Assembly (NCBI RefSeq): GCF_025263685.1 | Contig: NZ_CP092109.1 | Location: 2,419,001-2,483,000 of the forward strand | Reading direction: 5' to 3' | Length of the DNA: 64,000 nucleotides | Origin: Geoalkalibacter halelectricus | Lineage (GTDB): Bacteria > Desulfobacterota > Desulfuromonadia > Desulfuromonadales > Geoalkalibacteraceae | In this document: positions 55,545 through 64,000 of the stretch, one piece after another | Numbering within the stretch: position 1 is the stretch's first letter | How the letters are laid out: the number at the start of each line of letters is the position of its first letter | The notes under the pieces: generated by a model | What the model was told of the DNA's origin: nothing | The model's input: the letters and a program-made list of their open reading frames with translations, nothing else | Database searches by the model: none | Position numbers and translations under genes: made by a program

Positions 55545-56486
55545 ATGCAAACCATGCAAGCGGTGCGTTTTCACACTTACGGTGGCCCCGAGACGTTGGT
55601 GATTGAGGAAGTGCCGCGTCCGCGTCCGGCCAAGGACGAAGTGTTGGTGCGGGTCCACGCCGCCGGCGTCAATCCGGTGGATTGGAAGGTGCGCGAGGGC
55701 TACCTCAAAGAGATGCTGCAACACCAGTTGCCGCTCATACCGGGTTGGGATGTGTCCGGAGTGATTGAAGAGATCGGCGACGAGGTGCGGGGTTTCCAGG
55801 TCGGTGACGAGGTCTACAGCCGTCCGGACATCATGCGCGACGGGGCCTATGCCGAGTACCTGGTGATCCGCGCAAGCGAAGTGGCCCTCAAGCCGCGCTC
55901 CGTCGATCATGTGCGGGCCGCCGCCGTGCCCCTGGCGGCCCTGACCGCCTGGCAATCCCTCATTCAGGTGGCGCAAGTGGGGCCGGGGCAGCGTGTGCTG
56001 ATTCATGCCGCGGCCGGCGGCGTGGGGGGCTTTGCCGTGCAGCTTGCCAAGTGGCGCGGTGCCTACGTCATCGGCACGGCCTCGGCCGCCAATCACGACT
56101 ATATCAAGAGCCTGGGCGCCGACGAAGCCGTTGATTACCGGACCAGGCCCTTCGAGGAAGTGGTTTCCGAGGTCGACGTGGTCTTCGATACCCTGGGCGG
56201 GGAAGCTCAGGAACGCTCATGGCAGATGCTCAAGAAAGGCGGCATCCTGGTTTCCATCCTGCTGCCGCCACCAGAGGAAAAGGCTCAGGCCCACGGGGTG
56301 CGCAAAGGCTTTGTTTTCGTGCAGCCCGATCCGGAGGGTTTGAAGCAGTTGGCCGGGTTGATCGACGTGGGGAAGTTGCGAACTTGCGTCGAGAAGGTGT
56401 TGCCGTTGCAGCAGGCCCGCCAGGCTCAGGAGCTGAGCCAGACCGGCCATGTGCGCGGAAAGATCGTGCTCAAGGTCAGGGACTGA
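55545..56486 (+). CDS. NADP-dependent medium-chain oxidoreductase (quinone reductase-like)
   Basis: Zinc-independent MDR/QOR-type reductase of 313 residues. It begins MQAVRFHTYGGPETLVIEEV after a start Met with AGGAGGT 7 nt upstream. HAAGVNPVDWKVREG is the typical quinone reductase active-site segment. The cofactor loop is HAAAGGVGGFAVQLAK (about 152-167). The structural zinc cysteines of alcohol dehydrogenases are absent. It probably reduces quinones or enones and so protects against electrophiles. It starts 170 bp after dnaE2 with its own ribosome site; operon membership is uncertain. Confidence 0.9.
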   Translation: MQTMQAVRFHTYGGPETLVIEEVPRPRPAKDEVLVRVHAAGVNPVDWKVREGYLKEMLQHQLPLIPGWDVSGVIEEIGDEVRGFQVGDEVYSRPDIMRDGAYAEYLVIRASEVALKPRSVDHVRAAAVPLAALTAWQSLIQVAQVGPGQRVLIHAAAGGVGGFAVQLAKWRGAYVIGTASAANHDYIKSLGADEAVDYRTRPFEEVVSEVDVVFDTLGGEAQERSWQMLKKGGILVSILLPPPEEKAQAHGVRKGFVFVQPDPEGLKQLAGLIDVGKLRTCVEKVLPLQQARQAQELSQTGHVRGKIVLKVRD

Positions 56487-56512
56487 GCGCGTTTGGATTT
56501 TAGGGATTCGGG

Positions 56513-57013
56513 TTACAGGCCGATGCCGATACCGACGCCGATGCCGAAGCGCGTGCGCGGTACGTCGGGATGCGCACCGGGGGGCCAGAGGTGCAGTTCC
56601 TGAACTTGCACCACGGGGAAGAGATAATCGCGCTCGCCGATGCGGCCGCTACGGCTGCCTGTCACCTCGCCGACCAGGGTGACGAGCCGCCCCGGTGGGT
56701 AAAGGGCCGGATCGCGAAATCGCGTGTCCTGGGCGATGAAGCGCCCCAGCGACTGGTCGGTGGAGAGGATGCGGCCGCGCCGGTTGGTCGGCAGTTGAAC
56801 GATTTCCAGTTCGCTGCCTTCGGTGTCGGCGGCTCGGATGGCGGCGATGGCGCCGCCGAGCAGCAGAAAGCGGCCGCGATGTGCATCGGGGTTTTGCAGC
56901 ACGTCCTCAAAAGCGAGGGTCGGGTCGACCAGATCCAGGGATGGTCTGCTGATGGCCGGGGCGCAGGCGGCGAGCAGGAACAAAGCAACGATGGCGAGAG
57001 CTAACCGGCGCAT
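56513..57013 (-). CDS. Slp-family outer membrane lipoprotein
   Basis: Starvation-inducible Slp-like lipoprotein of 166 residues. The signal peptide and lipobox are MRRLALAIVALFLLAACAP, with the lipidated Cys at residue 17. The core shows DPTLAFEDVLQNP, GRFLLLGGAIAAIR, FIAQDTRFRDPALYPPGR and LVTLVGEVTG, a beta-rich pattern of the Slp family. The Gly-Ile repeats at the very C-terminus (FGIGVGIGIGL) are odd and of unknown meaning. The ATG at 57013 is chosen for the signal peptide and an AAGGA upstream; 19 further upstream codons are excluded. It is convergent with the oxidoreductase gene. Confidence 0.87.
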   Translation of the reverse strand: MRRLALAIVALFLLAACAPAISRPSLDLVDPTLAFEDVLQNPDAHRGRFLLLGGAIAAIRAADTEGSELEIVQLPTNRRGRILSTDQSLGRFIAQDTRFRDPALYPPGRLVTLVGEVTGSRSGRIGERDYLFPVVQVQELHLWPPGAHPDVPRTRFGIGVGIGIGL

Positions 57014-57166
57014 GGCTTGGAAATCCTTGCGAAAGAGGTAAGCATTCGTCAAGGGAGACGCAACCCCCATAAAGGGCGATTTAAACCGCGAACGACTTAC
57101 TTTGAGTTTGGCAGCAGGGCGTGGGATGTCAAGGCCTTGGGGTCAGGCCGTTCGAGTGAGAAAAAT

Positions 57167-59224
<2,058 letters not shown>

Positions 59225-59232
59225 ACGTCAAC

Positions 59233-59249
59233 TGCCTCGATCCGAGGCA
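59233..59249 (-). promoter_or_regulatory. Inverted repeat over the hybrid kinase ribosome site
   Basis: TGCCTCG-ATC-CGAGGCA, a perfect 7-bp stem with a 3-base loop. On the minus strand the second arm contains the only GAGG candidate ribosome site, 10 nt before the kinase ATG. It could be an RNA hairpin that hides the ribosome site, or a protein-binding operator. Confidence 0.4.
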
Positions 59250-59643
59250 ACGATCATACAGCAAAGAAGGGGGTTAATGAATAAAAAAATCCCAGGTGCG
59301 TGATTTTTATGAGAAATAAATATCAAAAATGCATTAATAAGATGGAGATTGTATTTTCTCGCTGCACTTGGGAACGCCACTGGGGACGCACCCAAATGCA
59401 GCCCATTCAGCTTATTGAAAAGACGGATTAGATATTTTCACCAATCAGCTTGCGCCAGTTGCCCCGCGACAAAAAACTCTCATCCGCGAGGGACTAGGTG
59501 AACTGGAACTTTTTTGCAGACGCGCTATGTATCCACAGGGACGTAACGGGCCGGGATTGCAGTTTGAGATAGGTGCTGATCTTGCTTTTCATCGGGACCT
59601 CCTCAGTGCTATGTTTCTGGGAAATCGACCTGATTGTGACCCT
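59250..59643. other. Intergenic region between the hybrid kinase and cupin genes
   Basis: About 390 bp with no recognised gene. AT-rich at 59275-59360, where the kinase promoter is expected. The cupin reading frame is open from 59527, but these upstream residues are not cupin-like. GGGACCTCC near 59595 would suit a start at 59611 only poorly. Confidence 0.45.
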
Positions 59644-59967
59644 ATGACCAAACAGAATCTTTTTCAAGACATTCCATCTGATTTACCCGAGGAGTTTCTG
59701 CAAACCCTAGCCGGCAGTGAAAAAGTGCGGATTGAACGCATCGTTTCACGCGGCCACAAATCGCCCGAGGGTTTCTGGTACGACCAGGACCAAAACGAAT
59801 TCGTGCTGCTTCTGCAAGGCGAGGCGGAGTTGGAACTGCTGGAACCCGTCGAGCGTCTGCGCCTCATACCCGGTGATTGGCTGATTATTCCCGCGCGCCG
59901 CAAACACCGCGTCGCTGCAACCAGCACCTGGCAGAACAGCATCTGGCTCGCTGTTTTCTTTGAATGA
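59644..59967 (+). CDS. Small cupin-domain protein
   Basis: A single cupin barrel of 107 residues from the ATG at 59644 (MTKQNLFQDIP). Cupin motif 1 is degenerate (SPEGFWYDQDQNEFVLLLQGEAEL, keeping the acidic residue and Gly). Motif 2 is LIPGDWLIIPARRKHRV with a His. Similar stand-alone proteins are of unknown function, and the loss of motif-1 histidines makes metal chemistry uncertain. The start has no clear ribosome site; the frame is open to 59527 (ATG at 59611 also possible). It overlaps truC by 4 bp (ATGA), so the two are translationally coupled. Confidence 0.75.
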   Translation: MTKQNLFQDIPSDLPEEFLQTLAGSEKVRIERIVSRGHKSPEGFWYDQDQNEFVLLLQGEAELELLEPVERLRLIPGDWLIIPARRKHRVAATSTWQNSIWLAVFFE

Positions 59968-60728
59968 AGCTGGTGATGCAGGACGGCAGCCTGCCCATTC
60001 TCTATCGGGACGACCACATGGTCGCGGTTCATAAGCCCGCCGGCTTGCTGGTGCATCGCAGTTGGATCGATCCGCGCGAGACCCGCTTTGCCCTGCAACT
60101 GGTGCGCGATCAGATCGGGCGGATGGTTTTTCCCGTGCACCGCCTGGATAAACCCACCTCCGGCGTATTGCTGTTTGCCCTCAATGCGGATGCTGCGCGT
60201 ATGCTGGGGCAAACTTTCGCCCGCAACGAAGTCGAAAAGACCTATTTAGCGGTGGTCCGTGGTGTTCCTTCGGCAAGCGGCCTCATCGACCACCCCCTGC
60301 GCGAAGAGTATGACCGCCACGACGACCCCCGCGCGCGTGCCGGCAAGGCTCCCCAGCCCGCGCTCACCCGTTTTCGCACCCTGGCCGCGGTGGAACTGCC
60401 CTTTGCCGTGGGCCGCTACCCGAGCAGCCGCTACGCTCTGGTGCAGGCTTCGCCCGAAACCGGCCGCAAGCATCAACTGCGGCGCCATTTCAAGCACCTG
60501 TGTCATCCCCTGATCGGCGATACCAAGTACGGGGAGGGGCGCCACAACCGTTTTTTCCGCGAGCGGTTCGATTGCCGGCGACTGCTACTGGCGGCGGTGG
60601 AAATCAGCTTGCCGCACCCGGTCGGCGCTCGGCCGCTGACGATTACGGCGCCGCTGGAGGACGATTTCGCGCGACTGCTTTTTCAACTAGGTGTGCAAGA
60701 GGCCGTTCCGGCCCGTTTTCTTTCCTGA
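59964..60728 (+). CDS. truC: RluA-family pseudouridine synthase, TruC-like
   Basis: Isomerises uridine to pseudouridine in RNA, most likely U65 of tRNA. The 254 residues lack an S4 domain, as in TruC. The catalytic Asp is in VHRLDKPTSGVLLFAL (about residues 57-72). Other family motifs are ILYRDDHMVAVHKPAGLLVH, EKTYLAVVRG, TGRKHQLRRHFKHLCHP and LIGDTKYGEGRHN. It overlaps the upstream cupin gene by 4 bp and is followed after 18 bp by a small hypothetical gene. The assignment to TruC rather than RluA/RluD comes from the GEGRHNRFFRE segment and the length. Confidence 0.9.
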   Translation: MKLVMQDGSLPILYRDDHMVAVHKPAGLLVHRSWIDPRETRFALQLVRDQIGRMVFPVHRLDKPTSGVLLFALNADAARMLGQTFARNEVEKTYLAVVRGVPSASGLIDHPLREEYDRHDDPRARAGKAPQPALTRFRTLAAVELPFAVGRYPSSRYALVQASPETGRKHQLRRHFKHLCHPLIGDTKYGEGRHNRFFRERFDCRRLLLAAVEISLPHPVGARPLTITAPLEDDFARLLFQLGVQEAVPARFLS

Positions 60729-60746
60729 TTAATATGTGAGGATCCG

Positions 60747-61013
60747 ATGAACGACGAAAAAATCAAAGTCCGAACGGAAAACGACAAGACTCTCGAAGTG
60801 GTTGTCGCCACCAAGAAGCCTGACGCTATTTGGATCGTTCTCGGCGAGGGGATTCACAGCGTCAAGTGCAAGCTCGTGCCCACCGCCAACGCACTGGCTT
60901 ACGCTGGCAGCGTCATGGGTCGCGAGATCATTTACGAGCGCAGCGTCAAACAGGTCCGCGAGGATATCGCCCGGCAGGGGCAGTTGGAAGCCCAATTCAG
61001 GCGGGGTAGATAA
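60747..61013 (+). CDS. Conserved-looking small hypothetical protein
   Basis: An 88-residue cytoplasmic protein with no signal or membrane segment. The sequence alternates beta-like (KTLEVVVATKKPDAIWIVLGEG) and helical parts (NALAYAGSVMGREIIYERSVKQVREDIAR), with a basic C-terminus. No family recognised. The ATG has GAGGATC upstream. It lies 18 bp after truC and 54 bp before the yaiI-like gene on the same strand, so it is probably expressed with them. Codon use matches its neighbours, which supports a real gene. Confidence 0.7.
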   Translation: MNDEKIKVRTENDKTLEVVVATKKPDAIWIVLGEGIHSVKCKLVPTANALAYAGSVMGREIIYERSVKQVREDIARQGQLEAQFRRGR

Positions 61014-61067
61014 GGGATGCCAGCCGAGCCCCTTTGAACCCGCCGACGGATTTAACCAGGATTGATT

Positions 61068-61526
61068 ATGAAGATCTGGATTGATGCGGATGCTTGTCCG
61101 CGCGTCATCAAGGAGATTGTCTATCGCGCCTCGGCGCGCCTGCGGATTCCTGTCTGCCTGGTCGCCAACAGCGACCTGTCGCGCTCTCATTCACCACTGA
61201 TCAGCTCGGTGCGGGTCACCGACGGCGACAACGCCGCCGATGACTACATTGTCGAGCACGCGGCACCGACGGATCTCGTCATCACCGCCGACATTCCCCT
61301 GGCGGCGCGCATCGTGGCGCGCGACGGAGTGGCCATCGACCCGCGCGGGGATGTCTACACCGAGGATAACGTGGGGGAACGGCTTTCGACGCGGGATCTG
61401 CTGCATGAGTTGCGTGAAGCCGGGCTTGTTCAGGGAGGGCCGGGGCGCCTGGGCATGACCGATCGCCAGAAATTCGCCTCGGCCCTGGATCGTTTGCTGA
61501 CCCGCAGAATGAAAGGGTTGCGCTGA
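61068..61526 (+). CDS. YaiI/YqxD family protein (UPF0178, DUF188)
   Basis: A 152-residue protein with the DUF188 PIN-like fold. The N-terminus [16 protein letters not shown] has the conserved Asp-Ala-Asp-Ala-Cys-Pro block. [11 protein letters not shown]-like ([15 protein letters not shown]) and [14 protein letters not shown] supply further acidic residues. The C-terminus [12 protein letters not shown] is also conserved. Possibly a nuclease by fold; no experimentally fixed function. The ATG at 61068 starts the domain; an ATA at 61065 and an ATG-like start at 61062 are in frame. It ends 9 bp before the convergent yaeQ gene. Confidence 0.92.
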   Translation: MKIWIDADACPRVIKEIVYRASARLRIPVCLVANSDLSRSHSPLISSVRVTDGDNAADDYIVEHAAPTDLVITADIPLAARIVARDGVAIDPRGDVYTEDNVGERLSTRDLLHELREAGLVQGGPGRLGMTDRQKFASALDRLLTRRMKGLR

Positions 61527-61535
61527 GGTGATCTG

Positions 61536-62081
61536 TCAGTCCGCGCTGCCGACCAGAATCTCCAGGGTGGTTTCAAAGCTCTGCCCGGCGCTGGTCAGAT
61601 ACAGCGTGGCATCGCTGATGGTGAGCTCCCAGGAGATGGTTCGTTCGAGCCCCTCGGCCAGTTTGTTGACGAAGGCGTAATCGACACCGATGACCTGGAT
61701 ATTGGTCGCATCGCCTAGCTTCTCGCGATATAGCGCGTCCCAGCGAAAGCGGCTGGGCGCGGCAGCTAGCAACACCACGCGCGCGGCATGGCGCGCGGCC
61801 TTGAGCAGCCGCTCGGGCTCGGGCGTGCCCACCTCGATCCAGAGCCGCACCCGATCATCGGGCTCCTTGCTCCACAAATCGGGCTCGTCCCCGGCACAAA
61901 TCCCCTTGGTAAAACTCAGCTCCGGCTCGTAACAAACGGCATAGGCCAGCAGACGCAACACCAGGCGCTGGGCCGTTTCCGATGGATGGCGGGCAAGGGT
62001 GGCCTGCAGGGTTTCGTAAACGCCGCGATCCACGTCGGAGAGTTGAACGACGGCGCGATGGATGGTGGAGGGCAGGGCCAT
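61536..62081 (-). CDS. yaeQ: YaeQ family protein
   Basis: A 181-residue protein of the YaeQ family, whose fold resembles PD-(D/E)xK nucleases. Conserved segments are MALPSTIHRAVVQLSDVDRG, RHPSETAQRLVLRLLAY, LSFTKGICAGDEPDLWSK and RVRLWIEVGTPEPERLLKAA. The acidic GDEPDLW and IEVG residues correspond to the nuclease-like site. Function is undefined; E. coli YaeQ suppresses loss of the RfaH antiterminator when overproduced. It lies between convergent yaiI and the downstream-oriented sensor kinase. The ATG has GGGAGA upstream. Confidence 0.93.
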   Translation of the reverse strand: MALPSTIHRAVVQLSDVDRGVYETLQATLARHPSETAQRLVLRLLAYAVCYEPELSFTKGICAGDEPDLWSKEPDDRVRLWIEVGTPEPERLLKAARHAARVVLLAAAPSRFRWDALYREKLGDATNIQVIGVDYAFVNKLAEGLERTISWELTISDATLYLTSAGQSFETTLEILVGSAD

Positions 62082-62151
62082 GGTAGGTAGAGTCTCCCTG
62101 AGAGGTTCATAAAAAGTCGGTTCGGTGTATCGCCTTTGGTGCCAAGAATTC

Positions 62152-64000
62152 TCACTGCCCGAGTGGGGTTCGGTCGGGAACGGTCAGGGTAAAGCAGGCG
62201 CCGTCACAGGTGTTTAATGCCGTTATGGTGCCGCGCAGGCGTAATTCAACGACCGACTTGGCAATATAAAGACCCACGCCTGTGCCGGGCTGTCGCTTGC
62301 CGCTGACAAACGGGTCAAATAACCCTGAGGCAGGGGAGAGGGTGATCCCGCCTCCGTTGTCGCGTACGCTGATGGTCACCGACATGTCTGCGGCCTGGGA
62401 CAGTGAAATATTGATTTCGGGGTTGCTGATTTTTCGCTCTCGCATGATGTCACAGGCATTTTCGATGAGGGTGAGGATCACCTGGGTCAGTGCGAAAGGA
62501 TAATTGAGGATCGGCTGAAGATCTTCGGGCCGGTTTCGGATGGTCTGCAACGGTGCCGGAAGCTCTGAGCCCGATACCACCGATAAGGCCTGATCCACAA
62601 TACTGTCCGGGTTGAAACTCAGCAATTGGTCATTGCCGGTGAACAAGGCTTCAAATTCCTGGTGGGTTTTTTCCATTTGCTCGACATTGTCGCGCATCCT
62701 GGGCAGAAGCACCTCGGTAAAGCGTTCAAGATCCTGGCGCGCTGGGCTGCTTCGCGTCAGGCGCAGTTTTGTTTCCATCACCATGGCCGCCTGACGGGCC
62801 AGAGGTGCCCGCCATTGGTGGATGACCATCCCGACCATTTTTCCGAAGGAGCTTTCGCGGGAACGTTGTTCAAGTTCTCGTCGGCGTTGGTGAATCGCGC
62901 TTTTGACGTCGCTTAGCCGCAGGCTTATTGCCTTGGCCAGAAAAACGATGTCCAGCGTGGCGCCGACGGGAATCACGAAATCAAGAATTTCCTGACGTTG
63001 CAGCAGGCCGAACTGACCAAGCAACTGAAACTGAAGGCTCAGGAAAAAACTTCCCTGCCCCAGCAGATAGTACCCACTGCCCCTTATCCCCCGGCGCAGA
63101 CCCACCAGGCCGACACCCGTCAGCACGACCCCAGTCAAAAATGTCGCCCCGCCCAACAGGGCCGTGTAGCGATAAAACAATGGGTACCAGGGTGCGGCCA
63201 GCCAGGCCGCCGTCAATACCAGGTTCACACCCAGAAGCAAGGTCAGCCACCGGTGCAGAAACGGCAACGCCTTCTTCGTGGCAAAAAACACCATGGCAAA
63301 AACGATCATCGTCACCGGCATCAGGTTGCTGAAAACCCAACTGCTGTAAGCCGCCAGGCTGTTGAGAGCCGGATAGGATGTCAGGGGAATCAACCCTTTG
63401 ACCGTCAATATGGCCAACAGCGAAGTCATGGCAATTGCGGCGTAGGCCAGAACCAGCCGTTGACGAAGACCGTGCCAGACAATCAGACTGCTGAGCACCA
63501 CGGCAATCATCATGCCGCAAATCGCGCCCCAGATCAGATGTCCCCAGGTGTCCTGATGCAGGATGGCCGACGCGCCGCTGATGCGTGAGCCGACCTCAAT
63601 CGGACCGATGCAGTAAATCCGAGTCAGCAAAGTGACCGGCCGGCCAGATTCAAGGTGAAGTGGGAGAACCGGAAAGCGGTAGCGGATTGCAGCGGGGTGG
63701 AGGACTTGTCGATGCCCCAGTTGATACTGTGCGATCGGCGTTCCTGGATGGAGGAGGTAGAGATCGATCAGAGCCATGCGCTTATACTGTAGCAGCACGT
63801 CCAGCGACTCCGCTTCTGCCGACAGAGTCACGCGGGTCCAGACCGGATATCCGAGATAACCGAAGTTGAGCTGCCGCAGGGGTTGCCAGTCGGGACTCTC
63901 AAGGGCTTCTTCCGGGGTCATTCGTGCGCCTGGATCGGGAAGATAGTCCATCCGCAAATGCAAGTCCAGGGGCAGATCGGCAGCGGTGAGAGTTGTCGGG
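62152..64000 (-). CDS. 7TMR-DISM sensor histidine kinase (5' truncated by window)
   Basis: Membrane sensor kinase; the reading frame runs off the window edge, so the N-terminus is missing. The first visible part is a 7TMR-DISMED2-like extracellular beta domain (PVWTRVTLSAEAESLDVLLQ style). Next come seven membrane helices (roughly 63530-62930), a coiled linker, and a HisKA-like region with His in GMVIHQWRAPL. The HATPase has NACDIMRE, RDNGGGI and GTGVGLYIAKSVVE. DISM domains bind carbohydrate-like or other small ligands. No receiver domain is attached and the partner regulator is not in the window. A TTG at 63963 is only an apparent start. Confidence 0.92.
   Translation of the reverse strand, partial: PTTLTAADLPLDLHLRMDYLPDPGARMTPEEALESPDWQPLRQLNFGYLGYPVWTRVTLSAEAESLDVLLQYKRMALIDLYLLHPGTPIAQYQLGHRQVLHPAAIRYRFPVLPLHLESGRPVTLLTRIYCIGPIEVGSRISGASAILHQDTWGHLIWGAICGMMIAVVLSSLIVWHGLRQRLVLAYAAIAMTSLLAILTVKGLIPLTSYPALNSLAAYSSWVFSNLMPVTMIVFAMVFFATKKALPFLHRWLTLLLGVNLVLTAAWLAAPWYPLFYRYTALLGGATFLTGVVLTGVGLVGLRRGIRGSGYYLLGQGSFFLSLQFQLLGQFGLLQRQEILDFVIPVGATLDIVFLAKAISLRLSDVKSAIHQRRRELEQRSRESSFGKMVGMVIHQWRAPLARQAAMVMETKLRLTRSSPARQDLERFTEVLLPRMRDNVEQMEKTHQEFEALFTGNDQLLSFNPDSIVDQALSVVSGSELPAPLQTIRNRPEDLQPILNYPFALTQVILTLIENACDIMRERKISNPEINISLSQAADMSVTISVRDNGGGITLSPASGLFDPFVSGKRQPGTGVGLYIAKSVVELRLRGTITALNTCDGACFTLTVPDRTPLGQ

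Overview
The window looks like chromosomal DNA of a GC-rich, anaerobic, respiratory deltaproteobacterium of the Desulfuromonadia (Geobacter/Desulfuromonas/Geoalkalibacter type). This is an inference from gene content: hgcAB mercury-methylation genes, a fused malic enzyme-phosphotransacetylase, a large hybrid kinase, a lexA-imuB-dnaE cassette and a class I archaeal-type aldolase. No rRNA, tRNA, CRISPR array, prophage or intact insertion sequence was recognised.

Layout. 1-9 kb: end of a UDP-glucuronate epimerase gene, thrC and maeB on the minus strand, then small plus-strand genes (ferritin-like, VOC, RibD/DHFR-like). 7.5-19 kb: alpha/beta hydrolase, katG with a Fur/PerR-like operator candidate, a DEDDh exonuclease with a small hydrolase, trkH-trkA potassium uptake, an aldehyde dehydrogenase, and a phospholipase D fused to a VTT (DedA-like) membrane domain followed by an RND efflux pair and a VOC gene. 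23-33 kb: CBS-containing site-2 protease, NAD(P)-binding epimerase, UMF1-type MFS carrier, PolX, ADP-ribosylglycohydrolase, phosphoribosyltransferase, HAD hydrolase, class I FBP aldolase. 33-38 kb: two tandem VTT membrane proteins, a PLD-family lipoprotein and a broken gamma-glutamyltransferase gene.

38.7-47.1 kb is the most interesting block. hgcA and hgcB (corrinoid protein and ferredoxin of mercury methylation) are separated by a palindromic repeat. Only 11 bp after hgcB comes a complete type I Wadjet system, jetABCD, on the same strand. 47-50 kb holds a pirin, a secreted protein with two Cys-rich repeats, and a calcium/cation antiporter. 50.5-55.4 kb is a LexA-ImuB-DnaE2 damage-inducible mutasome operon without imuA. 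The window ends with an oxidoreductase, a Slp lipoprotein, a hybrid histidine kinase, cupin, truC, yaiI, yaeQ and a 7TMR-DISM histidine kinase cut by the window edge.

Two families of short non-coding mobile repeats are scattered through the window. Family 1 has four 169-bp copies and one 95-bp internally deleted copy, with 18-bp terminal inverted repeats and CTAG at both ends. The copy inside the gamma-glutamyltransferase pseudogene shows directly that CTAG is a 4-bp target duplication. Family 2 has one full copy between hgcA and hgcB and a fragment upstream of the aldehyde dehydrogenase gene.
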